64,000 bases of DNA, taken from contig NZ_JARZHH010000007.1 in assembly GCF_029946515.1 (NCBI RefSeq), positions 1 through 64,000 of the forward strand, read 5' to 3'. Below the pieces are notes generated by a model, which saw only the letters and a program-made list of their open reading frames with translations, was not told the origin of the DNA and ran no database searches. Position 1 is the stretch's first letter, and every line of letters starts with the position of its first letter. This DNA comes from Polyangium sp. 6x1. Its GTDB lineage: Bacteria > Myxococcota_A > Polyangia > Polyangiales > Polyangiaceae. Below, piece by piece: positions 33,643-43,123 of the stretch. Position numbers and translations under genes: made by a program.

Positions 33643-35214
33643 GTGGTGACGGTTGGGGAGGTCATCGCCGGCAAGTACCGCGTCGAGCGGGAAATCGGCC
33701 GGGGAGGAATGGGGCTCGTGCTCCTGGCGATGCACGTCGACCTGGAGCAACCAGTCGCCGTCAAGGTCCTGCACGAGCACTCCGCGTACGACGACGGCGC
33801 GATCGCGCGCTTCATCCGCGAGGCGCGCGCCGCAGGGAAAATCCAGAGCGAACACGTCGCCCGCGTGATGGACGCCGGCCTCTTGCCCGAGGGCGGGGCG
33901 TACATCGTCATGGAGCTGCTCGACGGGAAAGACCTCGCCGACGTGCTGCACGACGAGGGGGCCCTCGACGTCGCCGTCGCCGTGAAACACTTGCTCGAAG
34001 CCTGCGACGCGGTCGCCGCGGCGCACGCGGTGGGAATCGTGCATCGCGATCTGAAGCCGGCGAACCTGTTCCTCGCGCGGAAGCCCGACGAGACGCAAAT
34101 CGTCAAGGTCCTCGATTTCGGCGTCTCCAAGATGGTCCTGCCGAACGCGCCGACGGCAGTGTCGGGATTGACGCAGTCGGGCCAGATCTTCGGCTCGCCG
34201 AGCTACATGGCGCCCGAGCAGCTCCGCAGCGCGACCGACGTCGATGCACGTGCCGACATCTGGTCGCTCGGCGTCGTGCTGTACGAGCTCGTCACGGGCC
34301 GGCTGCCCTTCCCTGCCCGCACGATGGCGGACATGATGGCGGCCGTCGTCCGCGATCCCCCGCAGCCGCTCGCCGAGGTCCGCGCGGACGCGCCGCCCGA
34401 GCTCGAGGCGATCTTGATGCGTTGCCTCGAAAAGGAGCCGAGCGACAGGTATTCGAGCGTCGGGGAGCTCGCCCGCGCGCTCGCGCCCCTCTCGCCGGGA
34501 AACGAGGCGCTCGTCGCGCGGATCGAGCGGGTCTCGGCGCGGAGCGCGGCGGGCGGGGCGCCCTCGCTCCCGGTGCCGAGCTCGGCGCGGGTGGACGTCG
34601 TCGCATCGGGGCAAGCAGACGCCGTAACGCGCGGAGGCAGCGCCGAGGGGCCGCAGGACATCACGAGCCCGTCGCCCCTCTCCAGGTCGCTGCGCAGCGT
34701 GCGCCCGTCGTCCTTGCCCGGTCGGTCGCGGTGGATCGTTTGGGCCGCAACGGCTCTCGTGGCCGCGGTCACGCTGGCGGTGATCCTCTCGCACCGCGCG
34801 CCTCGCCCGACGACGACGCCCGCGTCCACGTCCGCGCCGTCCGTCGAGCCTCCGGCGCCCGTGACGCCCGCGGAGAGCGCAGAGGTGCTCCCGGCGGTGG
34901 CCTCGGCCTCCGGGGCGCCTTCGGCCGCCGCGCGCGTCGAGGTCACGATCACCGTCTCGTCCGCGCCGAAGGGGACGCGCGTCTACCGCGGCGCCGACCT
35001 CCTCGGGACGGTGCCTGGCCCGCTCGTGATGGATCGAGGGGACAAACCCATCGAGCTGCGGTTTGTCGCGGAGGGTTTCACGCCTGCCGAGATCACGGTG
35101 GTGCCGAACGTCGACCGTGCGCTCGCCGTCGAGCTCCGCCAAGCGACGTCCGCGCCACGCCCCCCGAAGACCGAAACCAAGGGCAAGCTCCCCGGCGACC
35201 TGGAGCCCTTCTGA
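33643..35214 (+). CDS. Ser/Thr protein kinase with membrane anchor and PEGA-like domain
   Basis: A 523-residue Pkn2/PknB-type kinase. The catalytic domain (about 8-275) has the glycine loop IGRGGMG, Lys41, the HRDLKPAN motif (His134-Asp136), DFG at 158-160 and YMAPEQL. A Pro/Ser-rich linker is followed by one membrane helix at about residues 366-386 (WIVWAATALVAAVTLAVILS) and an external PEGA-like domain (KGTRVYRGADLLGTVPGPLV). The GTG start has GGGGAGGG 7 bases upstream; the frame is open further left but without a site. It overlaps the FG-GAP lipoprotein gene by one base (TGATG), so the kinase and two envelope proteins form one operon; they may sense or be controlled by it. Confidence 0.92.
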   Translation: MVTVGEVIAGKYRVEREIGRGGMGLVLLAMHVDLEQPVAVKVLHEHSAYDDGAIARFIREARAAGKIQSEHVARVMDAGLLPEGGAYIVMELLDGKDLADVLHDEGALDVAVAVKHLLEACDAVAAAHAVGIVHRDLKPANLFLARKPDETQIVKVLDFGVSKMVLPNAPTAVSGLTQSGQIFGSPSYMAPEQLRSATDVDARADIWSLGVVLYELVTGRLPFPARTMADMMAAVVRDPPQPLAEVRADAPPELEAILMRCLEKEPSDRYSSVGELARALAPLSPGNEALVARIERVSARSAAGGAPSLPVPSSARVDVVASGQADAVTRGGSAEGPQDITSPSPLSRSLRSVRPSSLPGRSRWIVWAATALVAAVTLAVILSHRAPRPTTTPASTSAPSVEPPAPVTPAESAEVLPAVASASGAPSAAARVEVTITVSSAPKGTRVYRGADLLGTVPGPLVMDRGDKPIELRFVAEGFTPAEITVVPNVDRALAVELRQATSAPRPPKTETKGKLPGDLEPF

Positions 35215-37769
35215 TGCGCCACGCGGCCCCTCGGCGCACGGGAATCGTCCTCGCGGCGCTCGCGCTCGCCGCCTCCGCGTGCGCTCCGCTGCCCCCGTGG
35301 TCGGAGGGCATGTGCGGCAATTTCGTCGTCGAGGAGGGCGAGGATTGCGACGGCCACGCGACCGCGCCGGGCACGTGCGCGGCCATGAACACGCCGAACG
35401 AGTGCCGGTTCGTCTGTGACCCCGCCGTCTCCGAGCCGAGGTGCCCGGCCGGCTTCGGCTGCGGATCCGATCGGGTTTGTCGTCGCACGTCGGGCGCGAT
35501 CGAGCCGACCGGCGAGCGCGTGGGTTTCACCTGGCCGACGTCGCTCCGCGTGGGGGATTTCGATCTCGATGGGGGGCCCGATCTCCTGCTGCTCGGCGCG
35601 TCGGACGCCGCCGGGCTCCGGCCTGCGCGCGCGCTCTACTCGCATGGTTTTTCCCTCTCCGAGGCGCTCACGGAGCTCCCCTTCGAGATCGCGGCCCCGG
35701 CCGTTGGCGCCGGGACGGGAACGAAGCGCCGGGACGTCGCCTTTGCGGACCGCGAGGGCGTGGCGCTCCTGCGCGGACACGCGGAAGCCACGGCCCATTT
35801 CGCGATGGTGCCTTCCATCGTATTGCCGCAGGGGACGTCCACGCGGCTTTTGTTCGTCGACGCGCTCCCGGATGCGCCGGGGGACGAGATCGTGGCGCTC
35901 GCCGATACGGCCGAGGAAGGCGCGTCGTTGATGGGGTTCTCCGCGAACGGGACGTCGGCGGACCTCACGCCGATGCCGGGGGGCGAGGCCGATGTCATCG
36001 GCGCCGTGCCGATGCTCGCCGCCCAGCTCGACGAAGCGGTGCCTTGCAAGCAGATCCTCGTCGCTTATGCCGGGGCCACCACGGTGCCCGTCTTCACGCC
36101 GTGCAGGCTCGGCCCTCTCGGGGTGGAGTGGAACACGAATGGCGAGCGCTCCGCCGTGACGCTCGTGCCTGCGGCGCCGATCGATCGTGGCGTCTTCGTG
36201 GCGGACGTGGACATGGACGCGCACCTCGACCTCGTCGTGGGCGCGGGCGGCAAGACGTACGTCGCGTTCGGGCTCGGCAATGGCACGTTCGTCTCGAAAA
36301 ACCCCGGCGGCGGCCCGAACGAGGCGGCGCCCTATGCGCTGCCGGCAGCCGCGGGGGACGCTGGATTTCCCCTCGCGATGGGGGACCTGAACGCCGACGG
36401 CTTGGTCGATTTCATCGTCCCGCGCGGAGTCGTCGTCTCTCGCTCCACGGGGTACGAGCTCGCGTATGGAAACCTCGGGTTTTCCTGGTCCGAGGCAGTG
36501 ATCGGTCATTTCAACGGCAATGACGCGCCCGACGTCGTGGCCGCCACGGCGGGCGTCGTCGACCTCGATTTCTTGAACAACACGGGCGGCGGCGTGTTCG
36601 CCCCGGCGGTGATCTCGACGCACGGCCCCACGAGGCTGCTCACGGTCGGCGATTTCGACGGCGATCTGCTCGACGATCTCGCGTTCAGCGAGCAGAACGG
36701 GGAAGACGGGGAGCTCGCCGATCACATCGCCTTGAGCTTCGGCGTGGCTTTCGGCCCCCCGACGGCGGCGGTCGCCGCGGTGGAGGCCGGGGCGGTCGAG
36801 CAAATCACGGCCGGGCATTACGTCGGAGAAACCGGGATCGATGGGATGGCGGAGGTCGCCGTCGTCTTCGAGGCCGAGGCGCACGAGTCGGACGCGCTCG
36901 CGGTGCTCCAGGGGCGCACCTCGCGCAACATCTTCCCGGCATTGCCCTTGCGGAGCGCGGGCAAGTCGTTCCTGCCGATCTCGCTCACGTTCGGGCGATT
37001 CGGCGACGATACCGCCGACGTCGCGGCGCTCGGCCTGGACCAGCCGACGGGCGAGCTGCGCCTGTTCCGCGTCGAGGCCTTCGAGGACGGCCCCCCGGGG
37101 TTGCCCGGCGCGAGTGATCCGCTCGATTCGCATTTCGCGTCGGTGGAGCCGGCGGGCGCGATCCTGTTCCGTCATGGCGCGCTCGTCGCGGCGGCGGACT
37201 TGAACGACGACGAGGTCGACGAGGTCGTCGTCGTCGGAGCTTACGGCGAGGAGAGGCGCGCGGCCCTTTCGATCGCCGATTACGACGAGACTTCGGCGAC
37301 CTTCCGGAGCCGCGCCGCGCGGCCGTTCGCCGCGTCGCTCTCCATCGACGCGGAGCTCGTCGTCGCCGACGTGGACGGCGACGGGCACGCGGACGCGCTC
37401 GTCCGGACCGGTTCGCCGGTCGCGCCCGGGGCTCTCACGATTCTTTGGGGGAACGAGGCGGGGGACCTCGGAAACGACGGGCACGTCTCGGCGCCGCTCG
37501 ACCCGGACGGGTCGGGCGTGCGCGCGATCGCGTGCGTGACCTCGCCGCGGGGAAAGGGGTTCGACGTGCTGGTCGCGAGCGAAAGTGGGCTCTATCGTTA
37601 CGAATTCGACGCGGGCAGGGACGCGACCGCGGCGCCCATTTTGGTGCGATCGCTCCCGCACGTGCGCGCGCTCGCGGTCGCCGATTTCGATCACGACGGC
37701 GTCGATGACGTCGCCGTCCAGGCGGAGGACGGGCTCGAGCTTTATCGCTCGCTCCCGGAGCTTCAATGA
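35214..37769 (+). CDS. FG-GAP/VCBS-repeat lipoprotein
   Basis: The 851-residue protein has a lipoprotein signal (VLAALALAASAC), then a short Cys-rich region (GNFVVEEGEDCDGHA, of the DUF4215/Cys-rich type) and many FG-GAP-type repeats with calcium-loop signatures such as VGDFDLDGGPDLLLL, MGDLNADGLVDFIV, VADVDMDAHLDLVV and VADFDHDGVDDVAV. Such repeats build integrin-alpha-like propellers at the cell surface. The start overlaps the kinase stop by one base (TGATG) and the stop overlaps the PEGA protein gene by ATGA, so the three are coupled. No enzymatic motif is seen. Probable role: surface binding or sensing linked to the kinase. Confidence 0.86.
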   Translation: MRHAAPRRTGIVLAALALAASACAPLPPWSEGMCGNFVVEEGEDCDGHATAPGTCAAMNTPNECRFVCDPAVSEPRCPAGFGCGSDRVCRRTSGAIEPTGERVGFTWPTSLRVGDFDLDGGPDLLLLGASDAAGLRPARALYSHGFSLSEALTELPFEIAAPAVGAGTGTKRRDVAFADREGVALLRGHAEATAHFAMVPSIVLPQGTSTRLLFVDALPDAPGDEIVALADTAEEGASLMGFSANGTSADLTPMPGGEADVIGAVPMLAAQLDEAVPCKQILVAYAGATTVPVFTPCRLGPLGVEWNTNGERSAVTLVPAAPIDRGVFVADVDMDAHLDLVVGAGGKTYVAFGLGNGTFVSKNPGGGPNEAAPYALPAAAGDAGFPLAMGDLNADGLVDFIVPRGVVVSRSTGYELAYGNLGFSWSEAVIGHFNGNDAPDVVAATAGVVDLDFLNNTGGGVFAPAVISTHGPTRLLTVGDFDGDLLDDLAFSEQNGEDGELADHIALSFGVAFGPPTAAVAAVEAGAVEQITAGHYVGETGIDGMAEVAVVFEAEAHESDALAVLQGRTSRNIFPALPLRSAGKSFLPISLTFGRFGDDTADVAALGLDQPTGELRLFRVEAFEDGPPGLPGASDPLDSHFASVEPAGAILFRHGALVAAADLNDDEVDEVVVVGAYGEERRAALSIADYDETSATFRSRAARPFAASLSIDAELVVADVDGDGHADALVRTGSPVAPGALTILWGNEAGDLGNDGHVSAPLDPDGSGVRAIACVTSPRGKGFDVLVASESGLYRYEFDAGRDATAAPILVRSLPHVRALAVADFDHDGVDDVAVQAEDGLELYRSLPELQ

Positions 37770-38959
37770 AGCGCGCCGCGAGTGTTCTCCTTTCGGTGCT
37801 GCTCGTCGCCGCCTCCGCGCGCCCTCTCCATGCCGCGGACGCGGTCGAGGAGGCGAGGATCCTGTTCACTGCGGGCGCGCAGGCCTATGCGGCGGGTCGT
37901 TATGCCGACGCCGTCGACGCCTTCCGGGCGACGCACGCCCTGACGCCGGAGCGGCCGACCGTGCTTTTCTCGCTCGCGCAGGCCGAGCGCCGCCATTACA
38001 CGGTCGCGCGGGATCCCGCGGTGCTGCAGGCTGCGATCGCGCATTTTCGCAGCTACCTCGAGCTCGTGCCCGAGGGCGGGCGCCGCGCCGACGTCGTGGC
38101 CGCGCTCGGGGAGCTCGAGGCGATCGCGGCGAGCCTCGAACAGAAGACCGCCGAGACGACCGTATCGAAGGCGCGGCTCTTGATCACGACGCAGACCCCG
38201 GGCGCCGTCATTTCGATCGACGGCGTCACGCGGACCACGGTGCCGGTGATCGAGGCCATCGCCCCCGGCAAGCATGCGCTCGTGGTCACGGCGCATGGAT
38301 TCATCGAGGAGACACGCGAAATCGTGGCCGTGGAGGGCGCGATCTTGCCGGTGGAGATCAACCTGCGCGAGCGCCCGAGTTTCCTCGCGGTGACGGCGCC
38401 CGAGGGCGCTTCGGTTCTGGTCGACGGCCGTTCGCAAGGCGAAGCGCCGCTCGGCTCGCCGATCGAGCTGCCCTCGGGCGCGCACATGGTGACCGTCGCG
38501 CAGCGCGGCCACGACCCGCGCGCCTTGCGCGTGATGATCGAACGAGGAGGGACGAACCACCTCGACGTCTCCCTCTCGACGACGCGCCAGCGCCGTATCT
38601 CGTACGGGCTCGTGGCCGGCGCAGGGGTGGCCCTGGTCTCCGGCTTCGCGCTCGCCGTGGGCGCGGCCGTGGAGGAGGACGCGGCGCAGCGGGTGCTCAC
38701 GCGCACCGAAGAGGGAAATATCGACGTCGGCGAGCTCGGCGCATACGAATCGGCGCGCTCGTCACGGGACGTGCTGCGCACCGGCGCGATCGGATCGTTC
38801 GCGATGGCGAGCGTGCTCGGCGTGGCGGCCGTCGCAACGTACTGGTTCGACAACCCCACGCCACCCGCGGAGTCCGGGGGCACGGCGCGCGGGGGCAGGT
38901 ATGCGAGGGTGGTCCCGATGCCGGGAGGGGCGTGGGTCGGCGTGGGCGGAAGTTTTTGA
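37766..38959 (+). CDS. TPR and PEGA domain envelope protein
   Basis: The 397-residue protein has a cleavable signal (SVLLSVLLVAASARPLHA), TPR-like helices at about 28-130 (LFTAGAQAYAAGRYADAVDA), then two PEGA domains (VISIDGVTRTTVPVIEAIAP and VLVDGRSQGEAPLGSPIELP) and two membrane helices near residues 280-300 and 350-370. PEGA proteins in myxobacteria often sit with Ser/Thr kinases and may bind or organise envelope components. It is the last gene of the kinase operon, overlapping the FG-GAP gene by ATGA. Confidence 0.85.
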   Translation: MKRAASVLLSVLLVAASARPLHAADAVEEARILFTAGAQAYAAGRYADAVDAFRATHALTPERPTVLFSLAQAERRHYTVARDPAVLQAAIAHFRSYLELVPEGGRRADVVAALGELEAIAASLEQKTAETTVSKARLLITTQTPGAVISIDGVTRTTVPVIEAIAPGKHALVVTAHGFIEETREIVAVEGAILPVEINLRERPSFLAVTAPEGASVLVDGRSQGEAPLGSPIELPSGAHMVTVAQRGHDPRALRVMIERGGTNHLDVSLSTTRQRRISYGLVAGAGVALVSGFALAVGAAVEEDAAQRVLTRTEEGNIDVGELGAYESARSSRDVLRTGAIGSFAMASVLGVAAVATYWFDNPTPPAESGGTARGGRYARVVPMPGGAWVGVGGSF

Positions 38960-38974
38960 GGGCCGTCGACCGGC

Positions 38975-39916
38975 TCAATACGCAAGGCTTGCCTTCAGCA
39001 GGGTGAGACCAAACGCCCACTGGCCGTCCGCCGTGCCGATCTTCAGCGCGCCGGTCGCCATTCGCTGATAAAACTCGCCGAGCGAGGGCGTCGATTCGAG
39101 CGTGTCGGCGCCCGTGGCCCCGGCGTGCTTCATCTGCCGGGCGAGGTGGAGCTGCATCGTGCCGGCGAGCGCCGCCGCGAGCCTCCGCGTGTACGTGAAT
39201 CGGTCGGGGAGCGCCGCGAGCGGCTGGTCGTGGTAGGCCGAGAGCAGGCGCAGGCAGGTGCCCTCGTCCATGCGCAGGAAGACGGAGAGCACCGCGAGAT
39301 CGTAAAACCCGTCGTTCGGCCCCGCGGCGGCCCAGTCGAGCACCACGATCGACGCGCCGTCGTAGACGAGGTTCGACGGATTGAGATCGTTGTGACCGAG
39401 GACCGGGGCGCCTTCGGGGGCCGGCGGCGCCTCGGCGAGCAACCGCTCGACGGCGTCGCGGGCGAAGCCCGGAAGGGCGAAGCCGGCCATGGATTCGCCC
39501 CATATTTGAAGGAGAAACGCGCGGGCATCACGCGCGAGCGCGCCTTCGGGGATGGGGAGCGCGTGAATGCGGCGCACGGTGCGGCCGAGCTCGGCGACCG
39601 CGGCTTCGTGGGTGCGCGGGTCCCGATAAAAAGCCCCGAACGAGCGGTCGGCGACGAAGGCGGTCAGGACCGCGCGCCTCGGCTCGTCGACATGGACGAT
39701 ACGAGGCGCGAGCCCCGCGTCGGCGGCGAGCCGCTGGATGTGGAGCGTCTTGCGCCAATCGCCTTCGCCTTCGCTCTCCGCGGCGACCTTGAGTACGAAC
39801 GACTCGCCGGCGGCATCGACGCGGTAAACGCCGGCCCCCGAGAGGCCGGCGGCGATACGGGTGATGGTGGTCGTGGGTCCCCTGAGGTTCGGGGGGAGGA
39901 GGTCTTCGAGGGTCAT
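38975..39916 (-). CDS. Aminoglycoside phosphotransferase (APH)/choline-kinase family protein
   Basis: A 313-residue kinase-like protein. The N-lobe has AGLSGAGVYRVDAAGESFVL with the ATP-binding Lys just after (KVAAES). The catalytic loop is VLGHNDLNPSNLVYDG, with Asp in HND and Asn in NPSN, followed by metal-binding Asp in IVVLDWAAAG. These are the Brenner and DFG-equivalent motifs of APH enzymes. Substrates in this family range from antibiotics to choline and homoserine, and the sequence does not decide. The ATG at 39916 was chosen at the start of homology; an upstream ATG near 40014 would add a poorly conserved leader. Confidence 0.82.
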   Translation of the reverse strand: MTLEDLLPPNLRGPTTTITRIAAGLSGAGVYRVDAAGESFVLKVAAESEGEGDWRKTLHIQRLAADAGLAPRIVHVDEPRRAVLTAFVADRSFGAFYRDPRTHEAAVAELGRTVRRIHALPIPEGALARDARAFLLQIWGESMAGFALPGFARDAVERLLAEAPPAPEGAPVLGHNDLNPSNLVYDGASIVVLDWAAAGPNDGFYDLAVLSVFLRMDEGTCLRLLSAYHDQPLAALPDRFTYTRRLAAALAGTMQLHLARQMKHAGATGADTLESTPSLGEFYQRMATGALKIGTADGQWAFGLTLLKASLAY

Positions 39917-40237
39917 GGCATCCCGGGTGGTCGTGGAATTCGTATTGGATCGATCCTGGAAAAATGCAAGGTCGAGCCGGCGCAGGCGCTCCGGGTCGGC
40001 GATCATGATCGGCATGACGAACCTCTTCCACCGCTCAACGCCGCCATGAGGCAGGTCGCCGGCGCGGGGTGAGCATCGAGGGGCGCCGGGCGGTACTGCC
40101 CCCTGGGAGCACGCGATCCCGGGCATGGGCCGCCGGAAACGTGCTGCCCGTGTGCCCCGACAACCACAAAACGTTTGTCCGAGGGACTCGATGATGGTAG
40201 GGGGTGTCTCCCGATCGACACGCCCGAGGAGACCCCC

Positions 40238-40651
40238 ATGCCGCGAAGGACGACCCCCGACCCCATTTCCGCCAAGATCGGCGCCCGGATCCGCCTGCTC
40301 CGCGCGGAACGCCTCATGTCCCTGGTCGAGCTCGCCAATGTGAGCGGCCTCAACAAGGGCCACCTGTCGAGCATCGAGCAGGGGCTCGTGCGGGTCAACT
40401 TCGGAACCCTGGTTCAGATTGCGACGGGGCTCGGCGTGCAGCCGATGATCCTGGTCACGTTCCCGGACGAACACCCGATGGCGCAGCTTCTGGAGCGCTG
40501 GAGGAAGTTGCCGCCGGAGGAGCTCACGCGCGAGCTCGAAGAGGTGCGCGGGATGCTGAAAGGGACGCGCGTCGACCGCACCGAGGACGCGGCGAATCTA
40601 CACGATCGAGCAGCGCCCGAAAGCGGGAAGCGAGGGGATGTCAGCTCTTGA
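40238..40651 (+). CDS. XRE-family helix-turn-helix regulator
   Basis: The 137-residue protein has a Cro/CI-type HTH at about residues 12-66: IGARIRLLRAERLMSLVELA, then GLNKGHLSSIEQGLVRVNF. The C-terminal half is charged and helical and has no cupin or sensor domain. GAGGAG lies 7 bases before the ATG. It is divergent from the APH gene and its 3' end overlaps the hydrolase relic on the other strand by 11 bases. Its targets may be the genes on either side. Confidence 0.85.
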   Translation: MPRRTTPDPISAKIGARIRLLRAERLMSLVELANVSGLNKGHLSSIEQGLVRVNFGTLVQIATGLGVQPMILVTFPDEHPMAQLLERWRKLPPEELTRELEEVRGMLKGTRVDRTEDAANLHDRAAPESGKRGDVSS

Positions 40652-40709
40652 GGAACGCGAGGAGATCCGCATGGATCTGCGTGCCGTCCTTGACGGTCAT
40701 CGTTGCCAT
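40641..40709 (-). pseudogene. 22-codon fusion relic of a haloperoxidase-type alpha/beta hydrolase
   Basis: The tiny ORF encodes MATMTVKDGTQI joined directly to HADLLAFLKS. The first part matches the start of non-haem haloperoxidase-like hydrolases (which begin about M-x-TITVKDGTQIYYKDWG) and the second matches their last residues (about N-ADLLAFI-x-S). The 250 or so residues between are missing without loss of frame. An excellent ribosome binding site, AAAGGAG, remains 8 bases before the ATG. It follows the amidohydrolase stop by 14 bases. Most likely an in-frame internal deletion; a functional 22-residue peptide cannot be excluded. Confidence 0.6.
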
Positions 40710-40723
40710 GCGACAAACTCCTT

Positions 40724-42565
40724 TCAGAACACGAAGCACTCGCAACCGCCGCCGTCGAACAGGTTGCCCAGCTCCGACAGCCATCGCGGAAGGCCGAAGG
40801 CCGGCTGCCCGCCCGGCTGCGCGTGCATCTGCACGCAACGACGCTCGGCCGGGAGCGCCGCCTGCGCGCTCTGCCGGAAGGCCCCAGGATGGCGGTGCAC
40901 CGGCGACCAGTCTGGCATCACCGGCAGGTCGCCCGGATCGAGCGGCTTGAATTCGTCAGCAGCGTAGACCGGTGTGCCCCCGAGGATCGTGAGCACCGAT
41001 TCGAGCGCCTTGATTTCCTCGTCAGGAATCTTGAAATAGTCGGCCGTCAGCACCGCCATGTCGGCGAGCTGCCCGGGCGCGATCGCGCCGCGTGTCCCTT
41101 CTTCCCGCGACATCCAGGTGCTGCCCTGGGTGTAGAGCCGAAGCGCCTCCTCCCTCGTCAATCGCGCCTTCTCCGGATACAGCGAAAGCCCGCCGAGCGT
41201 CTTTCCCGTGGTCATCCAGTACAGGGAGACGAACGGATTGTAGCTCGCGACGCGCGTCGCGTCCGTGCCTGCGCCGACCGGGACGCCGAGCTCCAGCATT
41301 CGCCGGAGGGGCGGCGTGCGCTCGGCCGCCTTCGCGCCGTAGCGGTCGACGAAGTATTCGCCCTGGAAGGCCATCCGATGCTGGATCGCGATCCCGCCTC
41401 CGAGCGCCTTGACGCGCTCGATGTTCCGATCGGAGATGGTCTCGCAATGGTCGAAGAACCAGTGCAGCTCGTCGAGCGGGACGTCGCTGTGGACCTTCTC
41501 GAAGATGGACAAGAACCGCGAGATCGATTCGTCGTACGTCGCATGAAGCCGGAACGGCCAGCGGTTCTCGGCCAGGAAACGAACGACGCGCTCGAGCTCG
41601 GATTCGAGCTTCTCGGGGAGATCGGGGCGCGGCTCGAGGAAGTCCTCGAAGTCCGCCGCGGAGAAGACGAGCATCTCGCCCGCGCCGTTGCACCGGAGCA
41701 TGTCGTCGCCGTCGCCCGGCTTCACGATCTTCGACCAGCGCACGAAATCTTCGAGCTCGCCGCCAGCCTTTTGCGTGAAGAGGTTGTAGGCGATGCGCAA
41801 CGTCATCTCGCCGCGCTCGTGAAGCTTCTGGATGATCTCGTAGTCTTCCGGGTAATTCTGGAAGCCACCTCCCGCGTCGCACACGCTCGTCACGCCGAGC
41901 CGGTTGAGCTCCCGCATGAAGTGGCGCGTCGAGTTGTACTGATATTCGGGGGGGAGCTTCGGCCCTTTCGCGAGCGTCGCGTACAGGATGGTCGCGTTTG
42001 GCTTCGCGATGAGCATCCCGGTGGGGTTGCCCGCCTTGTCACGGACGATCGTGCCGCCGGGCGGGTCGGGGGTGTCCTTCGTGTATCCGCACGCGCGGAG
42101 CGCCGCGCGGTTGAGCAAGGCCCGGCAATACAGGTGCAGGACGAAGACCGGCGTGTCGGGAGCCGCCGCGTTGATCTCGTCGAGCGTCGGCATCCGCCGC
42201 TCGGCGAACTGGAATTCGCTCCATCCGCCGACCACGCGCACCCATTGCGGCGCGGGTGTGCGGGCCGCCTGGTCGCGGAGCATTTCGAGGGCCAGGGCAA
42301 GGGAGGGCACGCCCTCCCAGCGCAGCTCCATGTTGTAGTTCAGTCCGCCGCGGATGACGTGGAGGTGCGAATCGTAGAGCCCCGGAATGACCCTGCGCCC
42401 GCCGAGGTCGACGACCTTCGTCGCGGGCCCGCGCTCGAACTGCGAAGCGTTGTCGACCCCGGCGATCCGGCCGCCGACGACGACCACCTCCTTCGCTTCG
42501 GGGTGGCTCGGATCGAGCGTGGTGATGCGACCGTTGTGGAGGATGAGATCGGCTGTGGTCTTCAT
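40724..42565 (-). CDS. Amidohydrolase family 3 protein (YtcJ-like)
   Basis: The 613-residue metal-dependent hydrolase has the HxH motif at His67 and His69 (VIPGLYDSHLHVIRGG), HWFFDHCETI further on and a final metal-site Asp in VGAGTDATRVASYNP, typical of the YtcJ/LAF3-type branch. These enzymes hydrolyse amides or enol-lactone-like compounds; the substrate is not evident. No signal peptide is seen. The C-terminus ends with a Cys-containing tail (GGGCECFVF). Its ATG overlaps the stop of the upstream monooxygenase-domain gene by ATGA, and the isochorismatase-like gene lies further upstream in the same direction, suggesting one operon for degradation or modification of a small molecule. Confidence 0.88.
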   Translation of the reverse strand: MKTTADLILHNGRITTLDPSHPEAKEVVVVGGRIAGVDNASQFERGPATKVVDLGGRRVIPGLYDSHLHVIRGGLNYNMELRWEGVPSLALALEMLRDQAARTPAPQWVRVVGGWSEFQFAERRMPTLDEINAAAPDTPVFVLHLYCRALLNRAALRACGYTKDTPDPPGGTIVRDKAGNPTGMLIAKPNATILYATLAKGPKLPPEYQYNSTRHFMRELNRLGVTSVCDAGGGFQNYPEDYEIIQKLHERGEMTLRIAYNLFTQKAGGELEDFVRWSKIVKPGDGDDMLRCNGAGEMLVFSAADFEDFLEPRPDLPEKLESELERVVRFLAENRWPFRLHATYDESISRFLSIFEKVHSDVPLDELHWFFDHCETISDRNIERVKALGGGIAIQHRMAFQGEYFVDRYGAKAAERTPPLRRMLELGVPVGAGTDATRVASYNPFVSLYWMTTGKTLGGLSLYPEKARLTREEALRLYTQGSTWMSREEGTRGAIAPGQLADMAVLTADYFKIPDEEIKALESVLTILGGTPVYAADEFKPLDPGDLPVMPDWSPVHRHPGAFRQSAQAALPAERRCVQMHAQPGGQPAFGLPRWLSELGNLFDGGGCECFVF

Positions 42566-43113
42566 GAGGTCCTGTTCCCGGGGTGAAGCCAGGGATGCGC
42601 GAGCTTCACGAGCAATGGCATGGCGCCCCACGTGAGAACCGCAACGATGCCTCCGGCGATGACGCCGGAGGCGAGGAGTTGCGGGAATTTCGGGCCGAGC
42701 AACGGAAGGAGGAGCGCCGGGACGATCATACTGACCGGCCACACGGCGATCCAGGTGAGCAAGGCCATCTTCCATCGCGGCGGCATGGGCTCGGCGGTGT
42801 CGCGAAACCAGGCTTCGAGGCCTTCCAATCGCCGGTACGTCGGTTCACCCTCCACCATCGGCGCGATGCGAGCGAGCCATTCCTTGTAGAGCGGCGTCTC
42901 GTAAAACGCGTCGCGGTCGGCGGCGCTGGCGAAGCTGCGCAGGATGCCGTACTCGGTCGAATCGGAGCCGGGCGGCGGGTAGAGGCAATGCACTCCCCTC
43001 GCTCCAGGCTCGGCCAAGGACCGGCTGGCGAATTCGGTGAGGGCGCGCTCGAAGGCCTCGATGTGCGTCTTCTTCACGCGCCGGACGATGGCGATGTGGA
43101 TGGTCTCGGCCAT
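42562..43113 (-). CDS. ABM-domain membrane protein
   Basis: The 183-residue protein has an antibiotic-biosynthesis-monooxygenase (ABM) type dimeric alpha-beta barrel at about 1-100 (IHIAIVRRVKKTHIEAFERA; YGILRSFASAADRDAFYET) followed by two membrane helices at about 116-138 and 147-170 (LLTWIAVWPVSMIVPALLL; VIAGGIVAVLTWGAMPLLV). This fusion occurs in proteins annotated as ABM-like membrane proteins of unknown function. It is coupled to the amidohydrolase gene by ATGA and starts 11 bases after the isochorismatase-like gene. Confidence 0.82.
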   Translation of the reverse strand: MAETIHIAIVRRVKKTHIEAFERALTEFASRSLAEPGARGVHCLYPPPGSDSTEYGILRSFASAADRDAFYETPLYKEWLARIAPMVEGEPTYRRLEGLEAWFRDTAEPMPPRWKMALLTWIAVWPVSMIVPALLLPLLGPKFPQLLASGVIAGGIVAVLTWGAMPLLVKLAHPWLHPGNRTS

Positions 43114-43123
43114 GGCTCTGCTG

